Part shown: one piece after another, positions 45,946 to 58,430 of the stretch
Numbering within the stretch: the first letter of the stretch is position 1
Layout of the letters: each line of letters starts with the position of its first letter
Source: Pseudoscleropodium purum
Lineage: Eukaryota; Streptophyta; Bryopsida; Hypnales; Brachytheciaceae
Reading direction: 5' to 3'
NCBI GenBank assembly: GCA_963969395.1
Contig: OZ017803.1
Coordinates: forward strand, 4,340,001-4,404,000
Length of the DNA: 64,000 nucleotides
The notes under the pieces: generated by a model
Database searches by the model: none
The model's input: the letters and a program-made list of their open reading frames with translations, nothing else
Told to the model about the DNA's origin: nothing
Position numbers and translations under genes: made by a program

Positions 45946-48280
45946 TGTAATTAGATTTTTTGTAGAAAATCTCTATTTAGCTTTTTATGAAACTTTTTAA
46001 AACAATTATTATTAAAAATTAGGAATAACTAGATTAATAGGTTAAAATTACAAATTAAAAGGGTAAAGGGGACCTTGCCTTAAGGTAGGAAATTTCATTA
46101 AAAAATAAAAATAAAAATAAAAATAGTAAATAGTAAAAATTGAGGGACACATCTTTTAGTGAAAATGTGTCTTTCTCACTATAAAAGGATTTAAAAACTT
46201 GTAAGAAATTGGCATTGTATATAATTATCATGCAATTTTCTGTGAGAATTTAAATTGTATGTATGCTTGGATTATTGCGTGAGATTTGTAATTTTGAAAT
46301 TTGCTTGGGAATTTGGAGAATTGCTCATGAGTGTAAAAGAAATACGGGAAAACTTAATTGGAATAATATTTATAAATAAATAAATAAAACTGGCAAGAAG
46401 TGAGATTCTTATACAAAACTTCCGAGATCAAATTGATGGACATTCTGGTAACCATTTGGACTCTGCTGAGAATTATACCCCGAGATTGAAAACTGGAGAT
46501 CAAAAATTAAATTTCAGGCTTTTTAGTTCAGAGCAGAAAGGAGTGCTGGTGCAGCTTGTATTCCAAATCAATGGAGATCAATTCAGCTACAAGCAGGTGA
46601 AATCAGAAGCCGAAATCGAGAAATTCAAGAGAATTGATTCGATTCATTCAGAATTGACGTGAGAGGGATCAACAGATTCTGAGAGGAGAAGGCACTGGAT
46701 TTCGTGTAGCAATTTGAAATTGGAGACACGCAGATGCAGGCATGGGGACGAGGGATTGATCTGCCATTGACCCATTGACGAATTCGGATTCCAAGCTGAA
46801 GAATCAAGCAAGGGGCGGGATTTGAAATGCTGATTCTTTCAAGTAGGCAAAATCCAATAACTAAAATCAACATCGTGGAAGGCATCGATTGAACTTGCAA
46901 CCAGATGAAATGAATGGAGGCTAAGAAAATAGTTTAGTGTGCTAGGATCACAATCCAGGAGCGAGTTTGCATCGTGAAGGACGATCGAGGAGCAGAAGGA
47001 CTTTGGAGCAGCAACACTCATTCAACTTGTTCATTAATTGCTCAATCCAGTTTTGAATTGAGTGCTTGGGTTGTAGGTTTGTGATCGGAACTTGTTTTGA
47101 AGTCAAGAATGAGAAATCGAAGACGATCCATGCAAGTTCGGTGAAGATTTGGCATTGCAGAGTTGCGACAGAAGCTGCAAGAAGTTTGGGAGCAAAAATT
47201 AGGGATTCGGCAGCGACTCCACGGCACTGAATTTCATAAAAAAAATTCAGATCAATTGATGGTTGGTGAAATTGTGTGGACTAGAGGAATTGAATGAGCA
47301 AGAATCCGATACAAATTCCACAAATTGTGTCAAAATTTGGATCGGAAGCAGGTTCAAACGCTGCAGTTCTCGGTTGTACATAAAATTTTGATTCTTTTGC
47401 GAAATCAGAAATTTGGATGCCATTGAGTTGCAAAGATCCATAGAAACCTGCTTGGAAGTGCGCAACAATTATTCAGAATAAAAAATACAAAATTCTGTCG
47501 AAATTGAAACCTGAATTGGAAGGCGCGGCAAGCAGCAAGCTTGCTGTCGAAGGAAATTAGGGGTTCCACGGTTATAGGGTCCAGATCTACGGCTTTGGGT
47601 CCACAGCTCTTGGCTATAGGTAGGTTGCTTTGGTTGTTTGTTTTGGTAAGTTTACAATACAGTCTTGAATTTAGAAGTCGTAGATTTAAGTTTTGGGGTG
47701 ATATTTTTATAGTTTTGGAATACAAACACATTTTTATAGTTTTTGGGTAATATTTTTATATGTTATCATTGTAAAACACAAACATTGAAAATATATAAAA
47801 ATGTGTATGTAAAATACTAACAATGTGGGACTTGGATTATTTTACCTGAAGGCGAAAGGAGAAAGAGAAAAAATTTGACCAACAAGGTATGAATCTTTAC
47901 CTGCATACTTTTGCATAACTGAGATTATTTGAAGTAGTTTATGGACATGCTACGCATACTTGCATGAATCATGATAGGAATAGATTGACCGAAATATTTG
48001 ACCACAACATAAAAAGGTTTAATTAAAGAACTATGTGTACTATTTTTAAATACTATCTTGGAATGATTAGGTCTAGATCATGCATTGCATCAGATGATTT
48101 GACCAAATTTGAATTATTTGACCAGATTATTTGACCTCCTTTAGAACACTATATAGAACAGGGACTTCATTCATTGTGTCTGTATACATTTGGTAAAGGA
48201 TTGTTCACCAAATTCAATTCCTAGGAATAAGAGTGAAAACCTAAGTTGTAGTTACTAAAAAATAAATAAAATAAATAAAA

Positions 48281-48311
<31 letters not shown>

Positions 48312-48436
48312 TACCTATATTTTCAATTACAAGTGACCTATTACACAAACGTTAGACTTATTGACCTTTCCTTAGGATTGACCCCCTATACTAGTATTCT
48401 TTGAATTTTGTTGAAAAGGGAAAAATTTACAATACA
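45946..48436 (+). mobile_element. Solo LTR, 2.49 kb
   Basis: It begins TGTAATTAG, ends ACAATACA, and is flanked by an exact 5-bp duplication CTCAT (45941-45945, 48437-48441). The paralog shows the uninterrupted site at 2789-2793. A TATA box (TATAAAAG) at 46180 and a terminal zone with CCCCCTATACTAG resemble long plant gypsy (Tat/Ogre-type) LTRs. No second LTR, primer-binding site or coding domain was found inside, so a solo LTR left by recombination is the simplest reading; a short-LTR element whose ends I failed to match is less likely. An AT run lies at about 48289-48313. Frames of up to 108 codons inside are not supported. Confidence 0.8.
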
Positions 48437-48614
48437 CTCATCCATGGAGCCCGTTTGTGAGAAAACAAGTGACACCCTTCATGTGCTTGTGCAATGCAAC
48501 GTGTTGAGTTTCCCTTAAACAAACTCCAAATTCAAGTTGTGATTCCTATACAATAATGTGCAATACTCTTACAAACTGCCAATTTGTATAGTTCAAATAA
48601 TTTTAAATAATATA

Positions 48615-48975
48615 GAATACAAGTGGCATTTTTTGTCTTGCATAATTAGCATTCAAATCTTATGCAATTCCAATCAAGCAAAGCAAAAAAAATTTCAATT
48701 TCAAAAAACCAAAATTCCATATTTGGTAAATTGTTTCATTTAATATTCATGAATTTACATGATAATTAATTGAAAACAATTGAATCTTTATTTTGTACCA
48801 ATTCAATTGCATAGATATATTGGAAACATCCTAAGGCACAACTTTCATGTTTAAAGACATCACATTAAGTACCTAAAATATGATTTTTGAAGAATTCAAT
48901 TTAAAATGCCATGTAGCCAAACTTTGTAAAATAGATATCTCTATATTTTAAGTATATTATTGTGGTGATTATAAA
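48615..48975. repeat. Family D repeat, partial
   Basis: Shares TTGAAAACAATTGAA, ATAGATATCTCTATATTTTA and flanking words with 50169-50485, and more weakly with 25497-25963. Confidence 0.55.
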
Positions 48976-49267
48976 TCCAAGTGGCTATGGATGTTTGCTA
49001 TAAAGTGGCAAGTTTGTCCATTCTACCATGGTGTTTAACCATTGAAGAATACCAAGGCCAAAAAGTGGTTGATAGATGACTTTATCATCCCCTATACAAA
49101 CAAAGGATGCTTTTCTTGGTCCAATAAACAAAGCATTTTTGGTGATCTAGTACCTTGGTCACTAGGGCCAAGTCCTTTAAGGGTTTGTAGGACACACTCT
49201 ACTATGGAATTCAATTGGACACACTCTACCAAATTTATTTCATTGTATAACATTTAGTAGTAGTTGG

Positions 49268-49790
49268 TTGGATAGTGGAGGCATCTTTTTGAGTGGATAG
49301 TAAGGAAAGGTATCCACTATCCATCCAAAAGTGACTCCTTTTTTGTGCTCATTTTTGGATTTTAAGAATTTTAAAATTTTCATTTGCACCCCCCTTAGCC
49401 TCCCGCCCCACCCTCCTCTTGTAATTTTCAGAATGACAATCAATATGGGATAATTCTTCCTGTATCTATATCTGGTATTTGTATTCAATTTTCATCATGT
49501 ATCCCTATCCGATACTATATTCGTATCTAGTACCTATATTCAATATTCATCCCATATCCATATCCAGTACTCTATATGTATTCGGTATCCATTTTGTATT
49601 TCATATTTGGACAGCTTAGATTAAATTTCACAAGATCAACGGCTTATGATTTTTTGAAAAATCAATGGCAATTTCAAGGATAAGCATTTTTTCTTAAAAA
49701 AAATCAACGGCCTCTAAATTTTTTGAGAAAGGGGAGGGGCAACTAATGCAAACCAGAGAGGAACCATCTTTTTGAGTGGATAGTTGGACT
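49268..49790. repeat. Repeat unit between 20-bp direct repeats, with ATATC-type array
   Basis: CATCTTTTTGAGTGGATAGT occurs at about 49280 and again at about 49768. In between lies a degenerate array of CCATATCC / GTATCTAG-like words (49440-49612), then a conserved block ATCAACGGC (49620-49755). The reverse complement of 49440-49755 recurs at 63700-64000. The element type is unknown. Confidence 0.45.
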
Positions 49791-50072
49791 ACCTTCCCTC
49801 AACAAAATGATATAGAATATTCTACATCATTTCATCCTCCAAATGATATAATGTAGAATATTTCACACTTATAGATAGCTACAAGAGCAAGTGACATTGA
49901 ACAAGAGACTTGTTAGTGTCATACCTAGTTTATAGTTTTAGCATTATAGAACCAAATAAATAATTAAAGTACCAAATAAGATTTAGTACTGTACAAAGAA
50001 ACTTTTAAATAATCAACATTCAAATTCATTGAAAACAATGTATTAAACAACTATATCGCATTGCTTTGAAAA

Positions 50073-50074
<2 letters not shown>

Positions 50075-50168
<94 letters not shown>
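50075..50168. repeat. (AT)47 microsatellite
   Basis: An uninterrupted AT dinucleotide run of 94 bp, at the left edge of a family D copy. Confidence 0.98.
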
Positions 50169-50170
<2 letters not shown>

Positions 50171-50485
50171 TTTTGCATCCAATTCTAATGTAATGTCAAT
50201 CAAACATACCAAATTTCAGTTTCAACAAACCAGAACACCATATTCAATGAATTCTTTCATTTAGTATTCATGGATTTACATGATAATTGATTGAAAACAA
50301 TTGAAACTTAATTTTTTAAATTTCATTGCCTAGATAGATAAATAGGACACATCCAAAGGTACAACTTTTATGTTAAAAGACACCCCACCAAAGTGTCTTT
50401 GACAAGTTCAATGTGAAGTATTGTACAACTAAATTTTGTACAATAGATATCTCTATATTTTAAGTATATTGTTGTGGTGATTGTA
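50169..50485. repeat. Family D repeat, partial
   Basis: Nearly collinear with 48615-48975, sharing TTACATGATAATTGATTGAAA-like and ATATCTCTATATTTTAAGTA stretches. The two copies bracket the repeat unit at 49268-49790. Confidence 0.55.
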
Positions 50486-50519
50486 AGTCTAGGTGTCTTA
50501 TACTCTTTACATGAAAGTG

Positions 50520-50972
50520 GCTAAGGTAGGACCAACCATTCTTGACCAAAGCTCTATGTCCAATTGGAGATATAGTTATTTCCAACCAAGGTTAGAAGAG
50601 ATTTCCAACCGAAGTTGGAATGTTTGTTTTTTAATCTCCTTTTTAAGGTTTTGAGTAATATGTTCAAGACACGTGTTTCAAAGTAGTGAGCAAGAAAGTA
50701 AGCAGTAATGAGTGAGAAAGTAGTTCTTGAATGATTAGAATTGGAAGAGTTTAGACATTGGCTATAGGTACAGAACACTTTTTATCTCCTAAAATTTCAT
50801 AGCAATTTGATTCAAGCAATAAAATGACTAATTTTTTTGCAATCCCCATCATTTTTATCTTTGCACATGGGAAAATATTTGGTTTGCCTTTGACTACTTC
50901 AGATCATATTCAAAATTGCTTAAGTAGTTGACTATGGATGGTTCTACCTTAGTTTGGCCACTCTCTACCCAT
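50520..50972. mobile_element. Family G MITE, fuller copy
   Basis: The ends TAAGGTAGGACCAACCAT and ATGGATGGTTCTACCTTA are inverted. The interior matches 14513-14895 (ATGATTAGAATTGGAAGA-like, TTGGCTATAGGT, AATTGCTTAAGTAGTTGAC). The target duplication is not clear. Confidence 0.6.
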
Positions 50973-51174
50973 GATGCATGTTTATTTCATTGGTGCTGAT
51001 GGGTGGTCCAGTGAATTCCAGTGACCTACAGTCCCAATACAAGTACATGTACGGGTAAGCTTAGACCGAGTGCAATTTGAAATTTTTTTTGTTTAGTTTT
51101 TAAAATTTTAAATCATTTATCTGAGCATGGGGAATGTATGAGGGTAAAGCTGGTCAGTGGATTGGGTAAGGTAT

Positions 51175-51425
51175 AGTACTTCAGAGTTTGTTTGTGTTAC
51201 TACCTCTTGGTAATGATCCCACCCTGGCTGGTGCTTCACTAGCTGGGACAGAGTCAAAAAATGTTAAGAAACTCACTGCCGTCCCAGCCTTCCAAAAATC
51301 TTCTAATGAGATGAAGCTTCTTTGCCATTGTTCCTTTGTTTTGATGAGCCAGTTCCTCAATAGCAAGAGAGCATGCGTGGCTTTGCTATAATCCCGGTGA
51401 GGTGAACATGTGCATTTCAATCTTA
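51175..51425 (+). repeat. Family E module, partial
   Basis: Contains TGATCCCACCCTGGCTGG, GCTGGGACAGAG and TTTTGATGAGCCAGTTCCTC followed by AGCAAGAGAGCATGC. It lacks the acidic exon-like block. Confidence 0.5.
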
Positions 51426-51639
51426 CATATAAGAGGAGGCTCAAAAATAGTTTAGGCATTAATAAATGTCCCTACACAAGTGCCTAAAACAATGCACATA
51501 GGATGTAGAAATCAAAATGACTTTATGTGGTGAGAAACTGCCATTTTATGTGTGTGATTTAGGCTATTGAACAATTGACACGGTTCACCATCATATGTGA
51601 TTTTACTCATTGTAAAGACTTGAATTTGGTGAAGTTTGC

Positions 51640-54608
51640 AAAATGGTTTTATAATGTAAAAAAAAAGCAATAAAAATGGCAAAAAAACACATCTGAGGCT
51701 AAACCTCCTTCTACTAAAATGCTTCTCGATCACTTGTAACTTCTTGGATTGATATGAAATTTTAGCCACATAAAATAAACTAGTATGTGCAACTTTTCCA
51801 AAATTTTTTATTGGAAACAAACATTATATGAGGAAGAAACAAGTCCCCAAAATTTACTACAATCTAAAAATGTAAGAATTTTAAACTTTGAATTGCTCTC
51901 CAAACATTCAAAACAACTTGGATTGACATGAAAATTTTACCACAATAACTAGGTTGCAAGGGGAACATAATCCAACATAATTTATTGAAAATAAACATTG
52001 GATGAAGGAGATACAAGCACACAAAGTTGCAGCCATCAAATGCAATTTGGTGGATTCAAATTGAACATGTAAACTTCAATTGGCTTCCAATTAATTAGTA
52101 AATTTTGGATTGATCTAAAAATTTTACCATGTAAATTAGAAGAGAGAGCACAAATTTTCAATCAAGTTTCATTGAATTTAGACATTGGTTGCAAGAGTTA
52201 CAACACTTTGAATTGAACTTGAAACTATGAAAGGAAACCATAGAGTGTTTAGGGATTGCAATAGACTTTGATTCAAAATCAGATTTGAATTGAGCAGAAA
52301 TGTAAAGTGGATCATTTTTAAAACTCACTAATTCCATTCAAAGGCATGCTTAGGATCATTCTTAAACTCACTTACTCCATTCAAATGCATGCTTAGGATC
52401 GTTCTTAAATTCATTGGCTCCATTCAATGATATGTTTTGATTGATTATAGTTGCATCTATGAGCATTAATAGGGACTTAGGCACATCTAAATTTGAAAAA
52501 TCATATCTTATTCATTCCAAGTCAAAAAATTAAAATTAAAATTTTTACTATTGTGTTCTACAAATGGGTTTTTAATTCTTTTCCTAAAATAAATCCTAAA
52601 GTTGAGTTCAATATCTAAGAGATAATGTATATCTAATTGGAGTTTAAAACCAAACTAAAAATTCAATTGCAAGATTATATTTGTCCTTATTTTCCATATC
52701 ACATCAAGAGACTAAAGTTTTAGATCTACTTATCAGTAATCCAATTAGACTTGACTTTTAACTTCTTGCTCCAATTGATCTTTTCTCCAATCTATTTTCC
52801 TTCATGAAATTTTCCTCTTTTGTATTGCACTCCATCTTAAAATTGTCTAGTTGCTAGCAAAATATACATTTTCAAATTTAAATTTTATAATCTTCTTTAT
52901 TCATTTTTGTTTTATTCTTTAAATTCAAATTTTCTTTGAATATTTATTCATCAATCCTAATCAAATTTTCCAATTGGTTTTATTTATTAATTATAACAAA
53001 ACAATTCAAGATATTCCAACTAGTTTTATTTCATATTTTGTCATATAATATCCCAATTGGTTTTCAAGCTCTTAATTCCCGATTGTTTTTTATACTAGAT
53101 TTTTCCAATTAACTTAGCCTCATTGTTCACTCATAAACTCATTTCCTATTGGATCATACTTAGTCACTCAACAAACTTATCACATACATGCACAATGTAA
53201 TTATAATTGGTTCACTCAAATTTTCAATTTAATCTCACATTGGTTTAATTCCTCACTAACTTTCAATACACTCAATTATTTCAATTGATACATACAAATT
53301 TCTCACACTTCCACAATTTCCTATTGGTAATTTTGTACAATCCATTGTCTCACATTTTTCATCATCAATTTATTACTTCAGTTCACAATAATTGTTTTAT
53401 TCACATTCAATTACAGAGTTCTCAAATCACTCCAGTTAATTCACACACACTTCACATACACATCCATGCTTACACAATTGGAAATCACTCCACTTATATT
53501 GATCTAGCACAAAATTACAAAACTAGTTGTTTTACTTTCAGCAATTCAAAGGAGCTTCTACGACACTACAACAAAGACTAAAAATCACAATCAATAAACA
53601 CCTACATATAAACCTGGCTCCAAAAATCATAATTGCTAAGTGGAAATTGAACCTTTAAAATCCCAATAAGCCGAATTCTAATTTCAATTGGTAACTACTT
53701 GTAAAAAGTCTCAAGACTACACTACCAAATGGTTAAAGCTACTAGTAAGTATACAAATTACCAATTAGTCAAAATAAAAATAAGAATTTGGACTACATGT
53801 TCTTCATTTCTCTTCCTCCCACGAAAATGTAAAAATCTTTGGATTCTCCCATTTTGCATATGGGTCTTTTTTCCCTTAGATGAGAGTTTTCTCAGCCGTC
53901 TAACTTAGAAGGATTCTTTTTCATCTATGGAAGACTCCACGTCTACAACAACATTACAAAGTAAACCCTTAATTCCTCATTGCCAAAGTAGACCAAAAGT
54001 GTCCTCACTTAGTTTCAAGTCTAATTCAAAGTGTTGTAATTTTTGCAAAGGATGTCCACATTCAATGAAACTTGTTGGAAAATTTGGGCACTTTCTTCTA
54101 GTTTGTGTAATAAAATTTTCAGATCAATCCAAGATTTACTTATTAATAAGAAGCCAATCAAAGTTTACAGGTTCAATTTGAGTCCTCCAAATTGTATTTG
54201 ATGGCTGTAACTTTGGGGACTTGTATATCCTCCATCTAATATTTATTTTCAATCAAATTTATTAAATTCTATTTCCCCTCAAATATAGTTATTGTGGTAA
54301 AATTTCCATGTCAATTCAAATTGTTTTGAATGTTCGGGAGCAATTCACAGTTCATAATTTGGACATTTTTGAATTACAATGAACTTTGGCAACTTGTTTC
54401 TTCTTATAAAGTGTTTATTGCCAATAAATAAAAATTGAAAAAGTTGCTCATACTAGTCTTACTAGTTTGTGTGGTATAAATTTCATATCAATCCAATAAG
54501 ACATGAATTACTAAAAAAACATTTAAGTAGAAGGAGGTTCAATCTTAGATGTGATTTTGCAACTTTTCTTGCTATTTTTTTGACATTTCAAAGCCATTTT
54601 GAGGACTT
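51640..54608. repeat. Large inverted repeat, arms of about 600 bp
   Basis: 51640-52228 and 53985-54608 are reverse complements with moderate divergence; shared words include GAACCTCCTTCTACTTAAATG-type, ACATTCAAAACAA and GTTTCATTGAAT. The loop of about 1.75 kb is A+T-rich without a gene, apart from a 46-bp repeated unit at 52312-52430 (GCATGCTTAGGATC at 52344 and 52390). It could be a foldback element or two opposite copies of a dispersed repeat. The 98- and 84-codon frames at 53285-54181 are not recognised. Confidence 0.6.
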
Positions 54609-54943
54609 TATGAATCAATTAAATGATATTTTCTTTCACTAATTTATTTATATACTAGTTTTGAATTACTTTGTAGTTTAAAGGTTTTTTATTTGATTTG
54701 GTTAAGAAATCAAATTTCACCTCCAAATGTGTGTCTACGAAAATTTCAACATCCTTTTTCAACACTAAAATATAAAAATCTTGCAATCTATGTAGCCAAA
54801 TAACTCCAAATTTGATTTACATCACTTAAAATATGTGCACTACAAAATTGTATAGTTGAAATCACTATAACTTAGTGACATTTAGACCTATATCACTTCA
54901 AAAGAAATGATGTTTTTGAATCCAAAAAGACCTCAAGCGTTGA

Positions 54944-56103
54944 CAGTTTAAAGGACAAACAAGTGACTATTGAAATCATTCCTTTGGATATTGTGAGAAT
55001 TGTTGGCTTAAAAAAATGCAAAAGCATTTTCATTAACCCCTGAAGTTCCATAACTATATTTTCATCCAAAAAAGCTCAAAAATTGCCATTTTTAGTACAA
55101 GTGGCAGATTTTTGAAAAAAACACTTTTTTGACATATGTAACCATAGAGTCTTGTACTATGTAGTAAAAAAAAACATGTGGTAAAAATTTCAGACATTTT
55201 TATGGTGTGAATTGCAAGATATAAGCATTCAAATTCACTAAAATTAATTTTTTTTGCCCTGCAAAAAGTCAAGCAGCTGTACTTTGGAAGCTCACTTTTC
55301 TATTAAAAAAATGAACAAAATGATGGTATTTCTTTGGATTCTTTTTCCTATTCAAACATTCCACTTTCTTGAAAAATTTCAGATCATTTCAAAATTGTAC
55401 AACATATAGGAAACAAATAATAAGTAGGTAGTAGTAGACAATGATTCAAAATACTAAATTAATAAGAATTTAAATATGGAATCGAAAAATGACAATTCCA
55501 ATGGTTGAAATGTTGTAATAAACAATTTACATCCTAGAGTTTTATCTTTTTCAAAAATATTAAAAATTGGGTAAGATAAAGGATTTTAAAGATTATTTTA
55601 GAATAGGGAATCTATGTCTGCCCACGGACAAAAAATCCTCATAACTTTTGACTTGTTGATCAAAATGGAATGATTCAAAGCTTTCATTGTATATATAAGT
55701 TTCAAAAATCAATTTCCAATTTTGATTTCTAAAAAAAGTGATTTTTCTAATTTGCCTAAACTGCCTAGTTACGAAGAAAAGTAACATATTAGGCTATTAC
55801 TTTTGACTCCTATTTTCAAATGTCATGAAATTTGTTGCATATGAAACATATTCCTTGTCCACACTTTCTATTAAAATTTTAGCCTAAAATATTTAAATTT
55901 CTGGTTACAAGTACCTACCCAAAATTTCTTTATAGCCAAAAAACGCAAATTGATCTTTTAGAGGTTAAAAGTCAAACTATTGTAGAAGGCCTCCCCTTTT
56001 CGCATGCAACAAAATTCCAAGGATGAATAGTTGCACTTTTGTCCCACACAAAAGGATTTTTGTCATTCATTAGACACAAAATGTCTATTGCGTCCTTTAT
56101 GGA
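54944..56103. mobile_element. Family F TTAA MITE containing a family A element
   Basis: Left flank TTGA (54940-54943), right flank TTAA (56104-56107). Without the nested 55037-55964 element and one TTAA it is 228 bp, the family F size. The interior matches 60524-60747. Confidence 0.7.
55037..55964. mobile_element. TTAA-flanked MITE, family A, 928 bp, nested
   Basis: TTAA at 55033-55036 and 55965-55968. The left end is CCCCTGAAGTTCC and the right end GATCTTTTAGAGG, diverged from the consensus. Excision gives TTCATTAAAAGTCAAAC, which matches the family F sequence TTCATTGGAAGTCAAAC at 60593, so exactly one TTAA was duplicated. Confidence 0.88.
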
Positions 56104-56107
56104 TTAA

Positions 56108-57020
56108 CATCCAAAGGACCAAGGCCTTTTTTCACCCCAAAACACCTAAAACTATCATTTCTATTGCAAAGAATTAAAAATTTAGAAATAATTTTCTTGC
56201 ACATCTAACCAAAGGATCTTACACCTAATTAATATGAAAATGTGTGGAATATATTAAAGAAATTTTGATTGCACAGATTGCACGATATCTACATTCAAAG
56301 TGAAGATTACAAGTATTTTTGCACATTGTGAGACTGGATTATTTGATTTTGAACCTTTTTAACTTAAATTTTTGCATGATAAAGTTTTGAGAGTTTTAAC
56401 CTTTGTGGTGGAGAATTAAATTGAGGGTTTAGGAAAAAAAAAATTTAGTTTTTATTTAGTTTTTATATTTAGTTTTTATTCTTATAAAAATTGTTAAGTA
56501 GAAGTAGGTACAAGATAGGGGGAAATTCTAAATTACTAATATCACCAAGATGGAATTAAAATGCACTAATTTCAATAGTAAGATTATTTTAGCAAGCAAA
56601 TTAAACCATGCCATGTGGAACTTTGTACTCTGAAAAATTGTAAAAAATGCATTCAACAATGATTCCCACAAGTTATTTTTTAGGAAGATGCTCTCATTTT
56701 TCCAAAACAAGATTGTCCATAACTTTTAAATCACTTATCCAAATGAAATGAATCAAAGCTTTCTAAGTACACAAAAAAAAATCTATGAGGAAAAAAAGTC
56801 AAATTCTTGATTTTTTTTTTGTCCCACTTTCCTTTGTTTTGAGCTTATTTGGACACAACTTTTATTGCCGGGCACCAATTGAAAAAAAAATATACTCCCA
56901 CAAAGCTAATTTGTTATTCTGTTTACAAAAAATATTTTGAAAAATCATGAAAAAATTGAGACCACAGATACTTGTTGATAATCCAATTTGTCCCTCAAAG
57001 GGACAATGGTCCTTTAGGGG
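56108..57020. mobile_element. TTAA-flanked MITE, family B, 913 bp, inverted
   Basis: TTAA at 56104-56107 and 57021-57024. The ends are CATCCAAAGGACCAAGGCC and GGACAATGGTCCTTTAGGGG. It is the reverse complement of 3559-4458 and 17593-18509. It shares its left TTAA with the right border of the preceding family F element. Confidence 0.9.
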
Positions 57021-57024
57021 TTAA

Positions 57025-58430
57025 TGAATGCAAAATGCCCCAAAACTAGTAGCCTTATCCATGGGAACTGTAAAGAGTGGTATTGTAAGCTTTGAAATTT
57101 TAGTTGGTGGGCAAGAATATTTTAAGAACAATAAATGGCTAAATTGTTTTCAATCCATTCTTTTCTTCTTTCCTAGCTACTAAGGTAAGGTGCTCTAAAA
57201 GCATCCTACTCTGAAAGCAACCACTAACGCAAAGGTACATTTTTCTCTCTTCATTGTAGACTATCAATAGTATACATTCTAGTGACCAATATGTTTTAAC
57301 TTTAAAAATTCATAACTAATTCCACAAAAGTCCAAAAAATATGAAACAACTTGGGTTTGATGCCAATTCTATTTTTCTTTCTATATAATTTTATTCTTTC
57401 AAAGACTTTCACTTCCACAAAAAGGCTATCAATTCTTAAATGATTGTTTTAAGAGCAAACTACTTTATGGTGTTTTTATTTTAGCTAGATTATACTGCCC
57501 TTCCAACATCGAGCTTGAAGTTCAAGAAAAGAAGGTCTCAAGTTTTCATTTTTGGAAGGTTTTCATAATTTGATCTATTTTGAAAGATTAAGAGATCCAT
57601 GTTAGCATATGTTACATTGTTATTAACTACATAATGTTCTAGAGCTTGGAGGCTCAAATGCATTATGGGAAATAATGCCAAGTCTAATAGTTCATCACAA
57701 ATGTTCATATCTATACTTTCACAATTCTCATGGTATAGAAAAAGGAATTGCATTATGAGTTATAATGCATTTCTAACTATCCAATGGAATGGTAACGAAT
57801 TTGCCTTAAAAGTTGGACATGGCATTATAAAGCCATTTCTTTGAATACCCAAACTAAAATTTAGACAATGTCTCCCTAAGATTTTAAATTTTGAAAACAA
57901 GCCGGGGGAAATATTAAACTATCAAAGTTTCCAAATCTGTGAAACCTAAGCCAACTCAGCCAACTCTCATTGAAATCAATCTGCCACTCAATTAGATATT
58001 CAAACTAGTGTTGGCCATGGATTGGATTTTGGAGATACAAGATGGGTAATGATATCCATTTTCAAAGGGTACCATTGGGCTTGAGATTATTGATTTTAGA
58101 CCTCTACATTGTACTTGAATAAAAAAACAAAGGTATCAATAAAACTAGAAATGCCTTGTCGACATCAGTATATTATTATAAGTTTAAACCTTTGAAAATG
58201 CATACCCAAATGATATGTTCCCAATAGTATCAATGAAGACTATCCAATGGTTGGTTGAATTGTTAATGCATATTTTTAATTAATGCATGTTGGCACTCAA
58301 GCTAGTACATGAACAAACTATAAAAATTCTAGTTGTTGTATAACTTATGTAGCTCAAGAATCTAACACAACACTACAAAAAGGAATGAATTTCATGATCT
58401 TATTTCCTAAAACCTCAAGTCACTAGAAGA
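57025..58430. other. Stretch with no supported gene
   Basis: A+T-rich, with a 71-codon minus-strand frame at 57538-57753 of no recognisable family. No terminal repeats were identified. Confidence 0.35.

Larger units (their letters stand above)
42959..48545 (+). repeat. Copy 2 of the duplicated terpene-synthase 3' flank
   Basis: Collinear with 471-2885. It is longer mainly because of the insertions at 43318-43727, 44709-44815 and 45946-48436. The homology fades near 48545. Short frames in this region are not supported as genes. Confidence 0.85.

Noticed and set aside
47405..47731. 108-codon minus-strand frame
   Set aside because: Located inside the solo LTR; no domain and no matching frame on the other strand or elsewhere.
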